From contig NZ_JACSQT010000009.1 of assembly GCF_014836495.1 (NCBI RefSeq), positions 130,214-194,213 of the forward strand: a stretch of DNA of 64,000 bases. The letters are read 5' to 3'. The position numbers and the translations under genes were made by a program. The stretch is from Cytobacillus stercorigallinarum (lineage in GTDB: Bacteria > Bacillota > Bacilli > Bacillales > Cytobacillaceae). Every line of letters begins with the position of its first letter. Position 1 is the first letter of the stretch. The notes beneath the pieces are model-generated. The model worked only from the letters and a program-made list of their open reading frames with translations. It was not told the DNA's origin and searched no databases. This document shows positions 32,701 to 41,938 of this stretch, one piece after another.

Positions 32701-32868
32701 TTACACATATTTTAATCGCCCTTCCCTCAGGTTAGGAAAGCTTTGACATTTTTGTTCTGCAGCTATCTTTGCGTATGATTGTGGATACCCTTTTCTCTGT
32801 CTATATCCAATCAATTTTTTCTTCCATTGCCTTTTTTGACGCATTTCCGCATGAATCCAATCAGCCAT
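32701..32868 (-). CDS. Doubtful small basic ORF
   Basis: Open frame extending upstream to 32955. The most plausible start is ATG near 32868 with GGAG 11 nt upstream, giving about 55 residues beginning MADWIHAEMRQKRQWKKK. It is strongly basic and I recognise no family. It could be a remnant or spurious; the gap 32956-33154 next to it contains one copy of the short dispersed repeat. Confidence 0.25.
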   Translation of the reverse strand: MADWIHAEMRQKRQWKKKLIGYRQRKGYPQSYAKIAAEQKCQSFPNLREGRLKYV

Positions 32869-33034
32869 AGAGAGAAAAGCTCCGATTTCTATCAGACGTT
32901 GCACTAGTCTTGAAGAGAAACCGAAATTAGTTAAATGTTGTACCACAATCTGCAAATATAAAGAGCGATTACATTTCGATTACTTAAAAAAGCGTACAAA
33001 CATAAGCTATGTGTCATCCTCGTTTTTCCTTCTG

Positions 33035-33047
33035 AGTGACGCGCAAA
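33035..33047. repeat. Dispersed copy of the GTGACGCGCAAA repeat core
   Basis: GTGACGCGCAAAC preceded by CGTTTTTCCTTCTGA, matching the core and TTTTTC flank of the repeats at 7352-7515. Confidence 0.45.
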
Positions 33048-33154
33048 CTATCTTGCATCTCTATTTCCTCATTTAAATAACGGAAACACCCGATTTTTAT
33101 TACATAGAAGTCGCTCCTTTTCACACGAGCATCACAATATTAAAAAGACCGCTC

Positions 33155-33667
33155 CTATGAAAGGATAGCGGCTTTTGTATTTAAGGTATCGATATAATAA
33201 TAAGCTTGGTTAATCTCTTCTTCTGTATAGCGTTGTTTGCTTTTGAGTGTGAAAATCTTTTCCTTTACTTCTTCTTTAGGTAGGTCCTCGAAATATAAGA
33301 CAGTGGATACTAGCTCTAGAAATCTTGCTGATTGTCCATTCATATCTACGAGACAGTCTTTTAAATGAGGCATATTTACTTTATTTAATTCTAGAAATTC
33401 TGTTCCCGATTCAGTTAATGTATAACGATATTGATAGTATCCACCTTTTTTTTCTTTGATTTCATTCAAAAATCCCATATTGCACAGTTCTTCAATCCGA
33501 AGAGTGAGTTCTTCTGAATAGGGTCCATAAAAGTGAAAGGCAAATTTCTCATGAAATGGATAATTGATTTTTTTTGCAATGTAAATCATTTTTTGTAGCT
33601 TTTTACGGCCAACAATTTCATCCGAGGCAGCAATGGCATGAATGATTTTTGCATGGTCTTTCAGCAC
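33155..33667 (-). CDS. ywgA: YwgA family protein
   Basis: 170-residue conserved Bacillus protein. The KLQKMIYIAKKINYPFHEKFAFHFYGPYSEELTLRI segment followed by MGFLNEIKEK...YRYTLTESGTEFL resembles a winged-helix-like fold (inference). Role unknown. The start is GTG with AGGAG about 10 nt upstream. It follows ywfO by 45 bp on the same strand and probably shares its transcript. Confidence 0.85.
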   Translation of the reverse strand: MLKDHAKIIHAIAASDEIVGRKKLQKMIYIAKKINYPFHEKFAFHFYGPYSEELTLRIEELCNMGFLNEIKEKKGGYYQYRYTLTESGTEFLELNKVNMPHLKDCLVDMNGQSARFLELVSTVLYFEDLPKEEVKEKIFTLKSKQRYTEEEINQAYYYIDTLNTKAAILS

Positions 33668-33712
33668 ATTGATTCATCTCCTAATTATTTTTTACGTTTC
33701 ATTCGAACTTTT

Positions 33713-35014
33713 TTACTCTATATCTAGTAATTTTCGTATTTGTTTCTTAATCTCTTTATGTTGCCCTTCATCGTGGAGAAGATTGGCAGGATAGTATAAT
33801 TTATGGTCTGTCCGCCTTTTACCTGAGATGGCATCCACAATCGATGATTCCCGCGATAATTCCCTTACCTCTCCATTTTTCGATAATAAATGAATTGGTA
33901 AACGCTCTTCTTCTTCACCCGGTCGATAAAAATCATAGGGTAGATCAGAGGAAGAATCGACAACTAAGTAATATTCAGGGTCAATTCCCGCTTTTAAAAA
34001 TAATATAGACAGCTCTGACAGCTTCTTATATTCCTTGGCCGGGTCAAATTCAACATACTTAAAGAGATGGCGATCTAAGAAACGTTGCGCTAAATCACTT
34101 AAAATCTCGTCTTCTTCCCACTGCCACATTTGGAAATAGTATAGAACAATTGATTCATCGAGATGAATGTAATCATCCACTGTTATTTCCCCTTTAAATA
34201 AAGAATAAAAATGCGCAGGGGCTTGTTTAAACTGATAAGCTTCTTCATACAAAGCCTTTGCCCTATGGAGAATTTTTGTTAATATCACTTCTGCACTTCT
34301 CGTTACAGGATGAAAATACACTTGCCAATACATTTGGTATCGACTCATTATGTAATCCTCAACAGCATGCATGCCACTTTGTTTAATCACAACCTGGTCT
34401 TCCCTTGGCCTCATCACACGTAAAATACGCTCCATATCAAAATGACCATAACTCACGCCTGTAAAATAGGCATCTCTTTGTAAGTAATCCATCCGGTCAG
34501 CATCAATTTGACTAGAGATTAAACTGACAACTAATTTATTTTTAGACGTTTTCGCAATTACTTCTTCTACTCTTTTAGGGAAATTATCACTCACTCGCCT
34601 TAACACTTGGTTAACTTCTGTATTACTGAGGATAATTTTCTTTGTGAAATTTTCATGATCTAAGCCAAATACCTTTTCAAAGGAATGAGAGAATGGCCCA
34701 TGACCTAAATCATGTAACAATGCTGCACAAAGGGTTAATAAACGATCGTCGTCATTCCACTCTGGACGCCCTTTGAAGACATCATCGACAATTCGCCTAA
34801 CAATTTCATAGACACCAAGCGAATGATTAAACCGGCTATGTTCCGCTCCGTGAAAGGTAAGAAAGGTTGTTCCTAACTGTTTAATCCTGCGTAGACGTTG
34901 GAATTCTTTTGTACCGATCAAATCCCAGATAAGACGATCTTTCACGTGAATATAACGATGAACAGGATCTTTGAATACCTTTTCCTCAGTTAATTTTTCT
35001 GTCGCATATGACAT
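33713..35014 (-). CDS. ywfO: HD-domain phosphohydrolase YwfO
   Basis: 433-residue member of the HD superfamily of the dGTPase-like type. The metal-binding residues lie in HSRFNHSLGVYEIVRRI and LLHDLGHGPFSHSFE (HD pair), with a further conserved SSQIDADRMDYLQRD block. Family members hydrolyse nucleotides or phosphate esters, and its substrate is not evident here. AGGGAGGTG precedes the ATG. Confidence 0.92.
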   Translation of the reverse strand: MSYATEKLTEEKVFKDPVHRYIHVKDRLIWDLIGTKEFQRLRRIKQLGTTFLTFHGAEHSRFNHSLGVYEIVRRIVDDVFKGRPEWNDDDRLLTLCAALLHDLGHGPFSHSFEKVFGLDHENFTKKIILSNTEVNQVLRRVSDNFPKRVEEVIAKTSKNKLVVSLISSQIDADRMDYLQRDAYFTGVSYGHFDMERILRVMRPREDQVVIKQSGMHAVEDYIMSRYQMYWQVYFHPVTRSAEVILTKILHRAKALYEEAYQFKQAPAHFYSLFKGEITVDDYIHLDESIVLYYFQMWQWEEDEILSDLAQRFLDRHLFKYVEFDPAKEYKKLSELSILFLKAGIDPEYYLVVDSSSDLPYDFYRPGEEEERLPIHLLSKNGEVRELSRESSIVDAISGKRRTDHKLYYPANLLHDEGQHKEIKKQIRKLLDIE

Positions 35015-35366
35015 AATGACACCTCCCTTTTCACATAGACCTAAACAATATATTAACTTCTTTTTTTATATTTAAACATTTGACTGCTCTTCATCAGTTT
35101 TTTCTTCCCCTATTATATCTTTCTCTTTCTTTTGTTTCACCCCCCGAATGTAATAGACCAACCTCTCTTGCGCAATCGAACCCCTGTCCTAGTTGTTTTT
35201 TGGCGAAATGAGAATTTTTTTCGACATTTTTAACATCATTTACCATACGTATCTATTAGAAATCATCTTCTACTATCCTTTCAAACATAGAATGTATAAA
35301 ACCTTGTATTCTTGACAATCCTATTGCTAAAGCTTAACTATTATAAAAATTTAGGGAGTTGAGATC
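35015..35366. other. Divergent ywfO/rsfA intergenic region
   Basis: 352 bp, no gene. Contains TTGACA near 35314 ahead of rsfA without a clearly spaced -10. A TGTCGAA heptamer (minus strand, 35220-35226) resembles a Spo0A box, but this is expected by chance several times in a window of this size. Confidence 0.4.
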
Positions 35367-36098
35367 ATGAAAGTACGTCAAGATGCATGGTCAGAGGAAA
35401 ATGATTTATTATTAGCAGAAACGGTTTTAAGGCATGTACGTGAAGGTAGTACGCAATTAAATGCATTTGAAGAGGTTGGCGATAAGTTGAATCGCACATC
35501 AGCAGCTTGTGGTTTTCGCTGGAATGCAGTTGTAAGGCATCAATATGAAAAAGCCCTTCAACTAGCAAAGAAACAAAGAAAACAACGACAAAGAATGCTC
35601 GGCAAAGATCAAGGTGGAAAGAAGAAACTATTATATTCACCACCCGTGCCTACATTAGATGACGTAGAAGCAGCGATGGAGCCAATGAATGATTTACTAT
35701 TTGAAGAACCTGAAGTGACAACACCTAATGTGACTCCTACTGAAGAAGTGCAAACACCTATATTCAAAACGGAGGAAACTTCATCATCTAATATGACGAT
35801 GGCCAGTGTCATTCAATACCTTGAATCATTAAGTCACTCAAGTATGAAACTGGAGATCTTAAAAAATGAGAATGAAAGACTTAAGCGCGAGAATGCTTCC
35901 TTAAAGGCTAGAAACCAAGAATTAGAAGCAAGAGTAAGTAAGCTAGAGCAGAATAGTGTCACTATCCAAGAAGATTACGAGACATTAATGAATATTATGA
36001 ACCGTGCTCGAAAATTAGCGATTTTAGATGATGAAGAAAGAACTGCTACTAAATTCAAAATGGATCGTAATGGCAATTTAGAAAAACTAGCAGAATAA
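35367..36098 (+). CDS. rsfA: RsfA-family prespore transcription regulator
   Basis: 243-residue regulator. The N-terminal Myb/SANT-like DNA-binding domain spans residues 1-60 ([17 protein letters not shown]...[19 protein letters not shown]). A basic stretch ([10 protein letters not shown]) and a low-complexity acidic linker follow, then a C-terminal coiled coil at about 165-205 ([17 protein letters not shown]...ARVSKLEQN). RsfA tunes sigF-dependent transcription in the forespore in B. subtilis (ywfN). The start has GGGAG 8 nt upstream. Confidence 0.9.
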   Translation: MKVRQDAWSEENDLLLAETVLRHVREGSTQLNAFEEVGDKLNRTSAACGFRWNAVVRHQYEKALQLAKKQRKQRQRMLGKDQGGKKKLLYSPPVPTLDDVEAAMEPMNDLLFEEPEVTTPNVTPTEEVQTPIFKTEETSSSNMTMASVIQYLESLSHSSMKLEILKNENERLKRENASLKARNQELEARVSKLEQNSVTIQEDYETLMNIMNRARKLAILDDEERTATKFKMDRNGNLEKLAE

Positions 36099-36131
36099 AT
36101 GATATGAATGTGCTTTGTCACAAACACTTAT

Positions 36132-36177
36132 AAAAATAACTGAGTAAAAGGCTGAACCAGCTACTCAGTTATTTTTT
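36132..36177. terminator. Bidirectional terminator between rsfA and lipL
   Basis: 15-bp stem AAAAATAACTGAGTA / TACTCAGTTATTTTT with T runs on both strands. It lies between two convergent genes. Confidence 0.88.
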
Positions 36178-36231
36178 AATTGAGCGTTACTTACTAGATT
36201 AAGATTTATATCGAAGTTGCCCAGCCCCATA

Positions 36232-37074
36232 TTATTTCTTGTTCATGATTTTTTCGTTTCTATCGACTACACGGTCGAAATAGTTTTCAAACATTGGCGC
36301 TTCAGTGACGGTTAACTGACCTGAGTGAAGCGTGCCACTATGTTTTTTTAATGTCTGTAGAAAGCGGAGCATCACATCTTCTATGGTGAATTCCGTTTGT
36401 AGCAATTCTGCTAGCGAAGCCATTACTGTTGGATCAATATCAGGATAAACAAACTTAGTCTTTTCATCCTTTTTACTAATACGATAAAATTCTTGAATGA
36501 GTTGCGCTCGTTCACTACCACTACCATTTACACAAAGGTAGATTTGCACAGCGACACCTTTTCGCAACCTACGTTGTGAAATACCTGCAAATTTCTGGTC
36601 GCCTATGCTCAGATCATAACTCCCCGGGCAGTAGGACTTGGTGATTTCCTTCGCTTCAATCTCTACGGGAAAATCAGCGAACATTTCTTTCACCAAAAAC
36701 CACATCGCGTCATATCCACGGTTAATATCAATGCCTTTTTCCGTTTCCTGCAATACTAACGTAATATTCAAGACACCTTCGTCGAGGACAACTGCAAGCC
36801 CACCTGAATTTCGCACAATACAGTCATAGCCTTGTTGTTGTAAAAATTGAACCCCTTCGTTAATAAAAGGCAGTTTTGTATCTTGAATACCAAGTACGAT
36901 TGTGCGGTCATGCACCCAGCTTCTTGCAGTAGCAGGAGAGAGTCCCGACCCAACCGAAGCGCATAAAGTATCATCCATACCGAAAGAGTGAAGGGCACTG
37001 ACAAATCGCCCTGATTGGGACTGATCAATGATACGCCATTCTTTCTGTTCCAATAAATTTAAAGCCTCTTCCAT
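36232..37074 (-). CDS. lipL: Octanoyl-[GcvH]:protein N-octanoyltransferase LipL
   Basis: 280-residue amidotransferase moving octanoyl from GcvH to the E2 subunits of 2-oxoacid dehydrogenases in Bacillus lipoate assembly. It has the LplA/LipB fold with [21 protein letters not shown]. The nucleophilic Cys149 is in [11 protein letters not shown], and ISQRRLRKG carries the conserved Lys region. AAGGAG lies 8 nt before the ATG. It begins 16 bp after pta; in B. subtilis ywfL also neighbours pta. Confidence 0.93.
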   Translation of the reverse strand: MEEALNLLEQKEWRIIDQSQSGRFVSALHSFGMDDTLCASVGSGLSPATARSWVHDRTIVLGIQDTKLPFINEGVQFLQQQGYDCIVRNSGGLAVVLDEGVLNITLVLQETEKGIDINRGYDAMWFLVKEMFADFPVEIEAKEITKSYCPGSYDLSIGDQKFAGISQRRLRKGVAVQIYLCVNGSGSERAQLIQEFYRISKKDEKTKFVYPDIDPTVMASLAELLQTEFTIEDVMLRFLQTLKKHSGTLHSGQLTVTEAPMFENYFDRVVDRNEKIMNKK

Positions 37075-37090
37075 TCCCTCTGCTCCTTTA

Positions 37091-38068
37091 CTATTCAGCT
37101 AAAGCTTGGCTAGCCGTAATAATCGCAAGCTTATAGACATCTTCCTCATTACAACCGCGAGAAAGATCATTAACCGGTTGATTCAAACCTTGTAAAATTG
37201 GTCCTACCGCTTCAAATCCACCTAATCTTTGCGCTAGCTTATAGCCAATATTCCCTGCTTCCAGGCTTGGGAATACAAAGACATTTGCTTGTCCCTCGAT
37301 GGGTGAACCCGGCGCTTTCTTTTCTGCGACAGACGGAACGAACGCTGCGTCAAACTGAAGCTCTCCATCAATGACAAGCTCTGGATTTTTTTCTTTTGCC
37401 ATAGTTACTGCCTCAATGACCTTATCCGTTTCTGGAGAAATGGCAGATCCTTTTGTCGAAAAGCTCAACATGGCCACACGAGGATCAATATCTACCATTT
37501 TTGCTGTTTTTGCACTCTCTACAGCGATTTCTGCTAATCCTTCTGCATCAGGGGAAATATTGATCGCACAGTCAGCAAATACGTATTGTTCTTCCCCGCG
37601 AACCATAATAAATACGCCAGAGGTCCGTTTCACCCCTGCTTTTGTTTTAATGATTTGTAATGCCGGTCTGACAGTGTCAGCTGTTGAGTGTGCCGCCCCA
37701 CTTACCAAGCCGTCTGCTTTGTTTACATAAACAAGCATCGTCCCAAAATAATTTTCATCCAAAAGAATTCCCTTTGCTTCTTCCTCTGTTACTTTCCCTT
37801 TTCTCCTGTCAACGAATGCAGGAATCAATTCATCCATAAACTCACTTTTTTTCGGGTCAATGATTGTACAATTCACTAAAGAAGCCCCTAGTTTAGCGGC
37901 CTGATTAGTAATTGTCTCTTGATCTCCAAGTAAAATAGGTGCAAGAATGCCTTCCTCAGCTAAGCGACTGGCAGCAACAAGAATTCTAGCATCTGTACCT
38001 TCAGGAAAAACGATTTTCAAGCTCTTCCCAGTTATTTTTGCTTTCATTATTTCAAATAAGTTGCTCAT
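37091..38068 (-). CDS. pta: Phosphate acetyltransferase
   Basis: 325-residue short-form phosphotransacetylase (acetyl-CoA + Pi to acetyl-phosphate) for overflow metabolism. Visible: [18 protein letters not shown] at the start, [40 protein letters not shown] and LSFSTKGSA. No N-terminal regulatory domain, as in other Bacilli. GGAGGGG precedes the ATG, and a sigA-type promoter lies about 160 bp upstream. Confidence 0.96.
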   Translation of the reverse strand: MSNLFEIMKAKITGKSLKIVFPEGTDARILVAASRLAEEGILAPILLGDQETITNQAAKLGASLVNCTIIDPKKSEFMDELIPAFVDRRKGKVTEEEAKGILLDENYFGTMLVYVNKADGLVSGAAHSTADTVRPALQIIKTKAGVKRTSGVFIMVRGEEQYVFADCAINISPDAEGLAEIAVESAKTAKMVDIDPRVAMLSFSTKGSAISPETDKVIEAVTMAKEKNPELVIDGELQFDAAFVPSVAEKKAPGSPIEGQANVFVFPSLEAGNIGYKLAQRLGGFEAVGPILQGLNQPVNDLSRGCNEEDVYKLAIITASQALAE

Positions 38069-38225
38069 CTATAAGCCCCTCCAATTAATCATTTAAATGA
38101 ATTATTTTTCTCTTCCTCCATTACAATAGACCGCTCGTTAAATAGCAATAGAAAAGACAAATGTCGGTTAATTCTAAAAAATGAAATCCTTTAAATCAAA
38201 CAGTGCAATGATACGCTTCTTTCAT

Positions 38226-38254
38226 ATCATACTTATAACCTATCCATTAAGCAA
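38226..38254 (-). promoter_or_regulatory. pta sigA-type promoter
   Basis: Minus strand TTGCTT (38249-38254), 17-nt spacer, TATGAT (38226-38231). Confidence 0.55.
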
Positions 38255-38356
38255 AATAACTAATCAACACGAGCTAGTTTTAATCGTGTGGTTTGCTGGC
38301 TAAACTATGTTATAGTAAACATGAAGTAAATAGTACATATATGAGGAGCGATGACA

Positions 38357-39109
38357 ATGAACGAAGCAGCAAAAACTCTTGACGGCTGGTATTGTCTCCA
38401 TGACTTCCGTGCCATCGATTGGACTACATGGAAAATGATTTCTAGCGATGAACGTGAAGCCGCTATTCACGAATTTCTATCACTGGTTGATAAATGGAAC
38501 ACAACGCAAGCTGCCGAGCAAGGTAGCCATGCACTATATACGATTGTCGGTCAAAAAGCAGACTTTATGATGATGCTTTTACGCCCAACAATGGAAGAAC
38601 TAAATGAGCTAGAAAATGAATTTAATAAAACAAAATTAGCAGAATATACGGTTCCGACTTTCTCTTATGTATCTGTCGTTGAATTAAGTAACTATATGGC
38701 AGGAGATTCTAATGAAGATCCTTATCAGAATCCTCATGTGAGAAGTCGATTATATCCAACTCTTCCGCAAGCGAAATATGTTTGTTTCTACCCAATGGAT
38801 AAGCGCAGACAAGGTGAAGACAACTGGTATATGCTTCCGATGGATCAACGTCGTGAATTAATGCGTAGCCACGGCCTCATCGGACGCTCTTACGCTGGTA
38901 AAGTCAAACAAATCATCACTGGTTCAGTCGGATTTGATGATTATGAGTGGGGCGTCACTTTATTTTCCGATGATGTACTACAGTTCAAAAAGCTCGTATA
39001 CGAAATGCGTTTTGATGAAGTAAGTGCTCGTTACGGAGAGTTCGGTGCCTTCTATGTTGGTAATCTTTTACCAGAAAATGGTGTAAATAAGTTTTTACAT
39101 GTTAATTAA
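38357..39109 (+). CDS. hemQ: Coproheme decarboxylase HemQ
   Basis: 250-residue chlorite-dismutase-family enzyme that converts coproheme III to heme b in the Gram-positive heme pathway. Visible: [26 protein letters not shown], the catalytic-Tyr segment [17 protein letters not shown], and [31 protein letters not shown] containing the heme-ligand region. The start is ATG 38357, 8 nt after GAGGAG; ATG at 38351 is only 2 nt away. Divergent from pta, it has its own terminator. Confidence 0.94.
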   Translation: MNEAAKTLDGWYCLHDFRAIDWTTWKMISSDEREAAIHEFLSLVDKWNTTQAAEQGSHALYTIVGQKADFMMMLLRPTMEELNELENEFNKTKLAEYTVPTFSYVSVVELSNYMAGDSNEDPYQNPHVRSRLYPTLPQAKYVCFYPMDKRRQGEDNWYMLPMDQRRELMRSHGLIGRSYAGKVKQIITGSVGFDDYEWGVTLFSDDVLQFKKLVYEMRFDEVSARYGEFGAFYVGNLLPENGVNKFLHVN

Positions 39110-39118
39110 ACGAAATGG

Positions 39119-39149
39119 TTCCCGTCAATTTATTGGCGGGAGTTTTTTT
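39119..39149 (+). terminator. hemQ terminator
   Basis: CCCGTCAA / TTGGCGGG stem with a TTTA loop and a following T7 run. Confidence 0.85.
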
Positions 39150-39244
39150 GTCATAAAAGAAAAGGCTTATACATAGTTATAAATAGTGAGTTTATGAATA
39201 AGCCTCTATCTAGCAACATGGCAAACTTGTTAAGAGGTGATTGT

Positions 39245-39667
39245 ATGGGTGTGATAGCCTACACAGAAGCAGATGTAAAGTTACTTGCAAGACTTTTGCG
39301 TGCAGAAGCAGAAGGTGATGGTAATCTTGGTATGCTAATGGTTGGCAATGTCGGCGTCAATCGCGTCCTTGGTAATTGCTTGGATTTTAAAGACATTACA
39401 TCCATTAGACAGATGGTTTTTCAAAATCCTGGCGGGTTTGAAGCAACCCAGAAAGGCTATTTTTATCAAGCGGCACGATCGAATGAATTGAACTTAGCAA
39501 GAAGAGCTTTAAAAGGCGAAAGGCAACACCCTGCTAGTAATGCTTTATGGTTTTTTAGACCAGGTGGCGATTGTCCAGCACAATGGTATAACCAATGGAA
39601 TTCAGGTAGGTTTAAATCACACTGTTTTTACATCCCTACCGAATCAGATTGCCCATCTGTTTATTAA
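39245..39667 (+). CDS. cwlJ: Spore cortex-lytic hydrolase CwlJ
   Basis: 140-residue hydrolase of the SleB/CwlJ family that degrades spore cortex during germination. It consists of the catalytic domain only (ARLLRAEAEGDGNLGMLMVGNVGVNR, GYFYQAA, WFFRPGGDCPAQWYNQW, RFKSHCFY), lacking the peptidoglycan-binding part of SleB, as in B. subtilis CwlJ (142 residues). The start is ATG at 39245 after AAGAGGTG. It is followed 20 bp later by gerQ, which in B. subtilis is needed for CwlJ to localise and function. Confidence 0.95.
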   Translation: MGVIAYTEADVKLLARLLRAEAEGDGNLGMLMVGNVGVNRVLGNCLDFKDITSIRQMVFQNPGGFEATQKGYFYQAARSNELNLARRALKGERQHPASNALWFFRPGGDCPAQWYNQWNSGRFKSHCFYIPTESDCPSVY

Positions 39668-39687
39668 TTTATTTGGAGGGAAGTGCA

Positions 39688-40128
39688 ATGACTCAACAAG
39701 GTTATCCTTATTATGGAGGGTATCCCCAACAACAACAGCAACTTAACCAATATCAGCAGCAGCCTCAACAGAATAATTACAACACTCAACCACCTCAAGT
39801 AAACATACCAACACAAGGGATGCCAACGAACGTTCAAGGTCAATCAACAGGTCAACTGCCAATGGAACAATCCTATATTGAAAATATTCTCAGATTAAAC
39901 CGCGGCAAGCTTGCATCTATCTATACAACATTTGAAAACAACTCACAGTGGAATGCCAAAGTGTTTAAAGGCATCATTGAAGCAGCTGGACGTGATCATG
40001 TCATTATTAGTGATCCCGAAACAGGTGAGCGCTACTTAATCCCAATGATTTATTTAGATTATGTTGTTTTTCCTGAGGAGATTGAATACTATTATCCGGC
40101 GCAATTAACTCAATACAACCCAAGATAA
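39688..40128 (+). CDS. gerQ: Spore coat protein GerQ
   Basis: 146-residue inner-coat protein required for CwlJ activity. The first 60 residues are rich in Gln, Tyr, Pro and Asn. The conserved C-terminal domain runs from EQSYIENILRLNRGKLASIY through VIISDPETGERYLIPMIYLDYV. In B. subtilis GerQ is cross-linked by transglutaminase through N-terminal lysines; here there is no Lys before residue 74. GGAGGG precedes the ATG. It forms an operon with cwlJ. Confidence 0.94.
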   Translation: MTQQGYPYYGGYPQQQQQLNQYQQQPQQNNYNTQPPQVNIPTQGMPTNVQGQSTGQLPMEQSYIENILRLNRGKLASIYTTFENNSQWNAKVFKGIIEAAGRDHVIISDPETGERYLIPMIYLDYVVFPEEIEYYYPAQLTQYNPR

Positions 40129-40166
40129 TGAAAAAAAGGGCTGAACATCATAAATGTTCAGCCCTT
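40129..40166 (-). terminator. ywdK terminator (shared with gerQ)
   Basis: Perfect 13-bp stem AAGGGCTGAACAT / ATGTTCAGCCCTT. On the minus strand it runs into T7, so it mainly serves ywdK; it may also stop gerQ transcripts. Confidence 0.82.
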
Positions 40167-40174
40167 CCTTATGA

Positions 40175-40546
40175 TTATAGGTGTTTTACAGCAAACACGA
40201 GAATAAGTACCCAACCTATAAGGAATGCTACACCACCAATAGGTGTAATGGCGCCTAATATGGAGATTTTCGTTAATGCTAAAATATATAAACTTCCAGA
40301 GAAAAATAAGATACCAAATGCCATTAACCAGCCAGACCAAGTTAATAAGGAAGAGTCCGGCATTTTTGATAATAATAAAGCAACAATAAAAATCCCAATA
40401 GCATGGAACATTTGATATTGTACAGCTGTTTGCCAATTATCCATATACTTGCCTACTACTTTACCTTCTAATGCATGGGCTCCAAACGCACCAAATGCAA
40501 CGGCTAGAAAGGCAAAAATCGCTCCAATAATAATGAATAGCTTCAT
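40175..40546 (-). CDS. ywdK: DUF423 family membrane protein YwdK
   Basis: 123-residue integral membrane protein with four predicted helices. Family features: FGAFGAHALEGK near residue 18-29, QTAVQYQMFHAIGI, and SGSLYILALT...ITPIGGVAFLIGW. Function unknown. AAGAGG precedes the ATG. Convergent with gerQ. Confidence 0.9.
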   Translation of the reverse strand: MKLFIIIGAIFAFLAVAFGAFGAHALEGKVVGKYMDNWQTAVQYQMFHAIGIFIVALLLSKMPDSSLLTWSGWLMAFGILFFSGSLYILALTKISILGAITPIGGVAFLIGWVLILVFAVKHL

Positions 40547-40609
40547 TTATTTTCAGCCTCTTTCTTTTAAGTATGTATTTAGTATAACAGGTAAAACAAG
40601 CACAACTCC

Positions 40610-40891
40610 TTAAAAATCAAAAATCGACTCACCGTTTGCCTCATCACCCATTTTCATTGGCTTTTCATTCAGGCTCACCTGTTGAGGCGCGGGATTATTC
40701 GTCTGGGGAGTTATCATCGGTTGTTGCTGCGTTTGCGCCGCCCTTACTGCTCCCGTTGATTGATCAAGAATCACTTCACACAGCGTTTTAATAGCATGGA
40801 CTCTTTCTCTTACTGCCGACTCGTTTAAACCTTTCGCCTCATTAATCTCAGCTTCCATTTTACTTAGCATTTTCTCGATTGAAATACTCAT
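40610..40891 (-). CDS. ywdI: YwdI family protein
   Basis: 93-residue protein. A helical N-terminal half (MSISIEKMLSKMEAEI, VRERVHAIKTLCEVIL) is followed by a Gln/Pro/Asn-rich linker and the short conserved end ESIFDF. It belongs to the YwdI family of Bacilli; role unknown. The start is ATG at 40891 with AGGTG 7 nt upstream; an ATG at 40915 has no Shine-Dalgarno. Confidence 0.8.
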   Translation of the reverse strand: MSISIEKMLSKMEAEINEAKGLNESAVRERVHAIKTLCEVILDQSTGAVRAAQTQQQPMITPQTNNPAPQQVSLNEKPMKMGDEANGESIFDF

Positions 40892-40936
40892 GTATTCACC
40901 TACTTCATCTACCATCTTTTTCTTCCTACAGTGTAT

Positions 40937-41107
40937 CAGTTCTTCTTTTCAAAACGCAAACACGATTGCCCTGATGCAGCAAGAACCTCCACCGATGGCC
41001 ACTTTTTTGTTTTAAAACCAAATGCCTTGCAACCTCTTGGAAATCTTTGATCCCATGTAACATAAAAATATTTACATTTCACACAGCTTAGCTTTTGCTC
41101 TGGCAAT
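40937..41107 (-). CDS. Small four-cysteine protein next to ung
   Basis: 56-residue protein: CVKC near residues 8-11, KYFYVTWDQRFPRGCKAFGFK with a third Cys at 26, and GQSCLRF with a fourth at 49. This CxxC...C...C pattern suggests metal binding. The TTG start at 41107 has GGGAGG exactly 8 nt upstream. From memory, similar short proteins are common in Bacilli with the KYFYVTWD and GCKAFGFK cores, but I know no function. It lies between ung and ywdI on the same strand. Confidence 0.72.
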
Positions 41108-41124
41108 TCGACAACCTCCCTTCC

Positions 41125-41140
41125 GTTTCACGTGAAACAT
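41125..41140. promoter_or_regulatory. parS site (ParB/Spo0J binding)
   Basis: CGTTTCACGTGAAACA differs at one terminal base from the consensus TGTTNCACGTGAAACA (15 of 16). It is intergenic between ung and the small Cys gene. B. subtilis parS sites cluster in the origin-proximal part of the chromosome. Confidence 0.85.
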
Positions 41141-41151
41141 GACGAAAAGTC

Positions 41152-41817
41152 TTATATATTGTCTATTTTCCAATCTATCGGTGTTTCTCCCCATTCTAGC
41201 AATTTTTGATTGATTTTTGAGAATGGCTTGCTACCAAAGAAGCCTCTATGGGCTGATAACGGACTCGGATGGGGAGCGAGGATAGTGGCATGTTTTTCTG
41301 TATTAATTAACTTTAACTTCGCTTGCGCTGGTTTTCCCCACAACACAAAAATAACAGGCTTCTCTCTATGATTGAAAGAAGTAATAATATGATTCGTAAA
41401 CTCTTCCCATCCTTTCCCGCGATGAGCATTGGCCTCTCCTTCTCTTACTGTTAATACCGTATTTAATAATAATACCCCCTGCTTCGCCCAAGAAATGAGG
41501 CAACCATGGTTAGGTATGGGACAACCAATATCTGTTGCTAATTCTTTATATATATTTCGTAGAGACGGAGGAATTTTTACACCAGGTTGGACCGAAAAGC
41601 TTAAGCCATGCGCCTGATTGGCACCATGATAGGGGTCTTGACCAAGTATCACTACCTTCGTCTCTTCAAAGCTCGTGTATTCCAACGCATTAAAGATATT
41701 TTTCTTTACAGGATAAATCGTATGATGCCGATATTCCTGTTCTAAAAAGCTCATCAACTGTTGAAAGTAAGGTTTTCCTTTCTCCGGAGAAAGTCTTTTC
41801 TGCCAATCCCAATTCAT
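41152..41817 (-). CDS. ung: Uracil-DNA glycosylase
   Basis: 221-residue family 1 glycosylase excising uracil from DNA. The water-activating Asp61 lies in GQDPYHG, and His183 in the minor-groove loop [35 protein letters not shown] with the uracil-specific Asn is also present. GGAGAGAAAGAG precedes the ATG. Confidence 0.97.
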   Translation of the reverse strand: MNWDWQKRLSPEKGKPYFQQLMSFLEQEYRHHTIYPVKKNIFNALEYTSFEETKVVILGQDPYHGANQAHGLSFSVQPGVKIPPSLRNIYKELATDIGCPIPNHGCLISWAKQGVLLLNTVLTVREGEANAHRGKGWEEFTNHIITSFNHREKPVIFVLWGKPAQAKLKLINTEKHATILAPHPSPLSAHRGFFGSKPFSKINQKLLEWGETPIDWKIDNI

Positions 41818-41938
41818 CTCTTTCTCTCCTTCATTAGTTTTTATACTATTTTCATTGTTTATTAGATATACTATAGAGAATACAATTAACTGCTCGGAAA
41901 GGAAAGCACGAAGCGGAAAGGATGAGGTGATAGATAAA

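Noticed and set aside
35220-35226. Spo0A box upstream of rsfA
   Set aside because: A single heptamer is expected by chance several times in the window, and no family knowledge supports it here.
39149-39200. sigE promoter for cwlJ
   Set aside because: TCATAAA and TATACAT resemble the two boxes but the spacing (10 nt) is too short.
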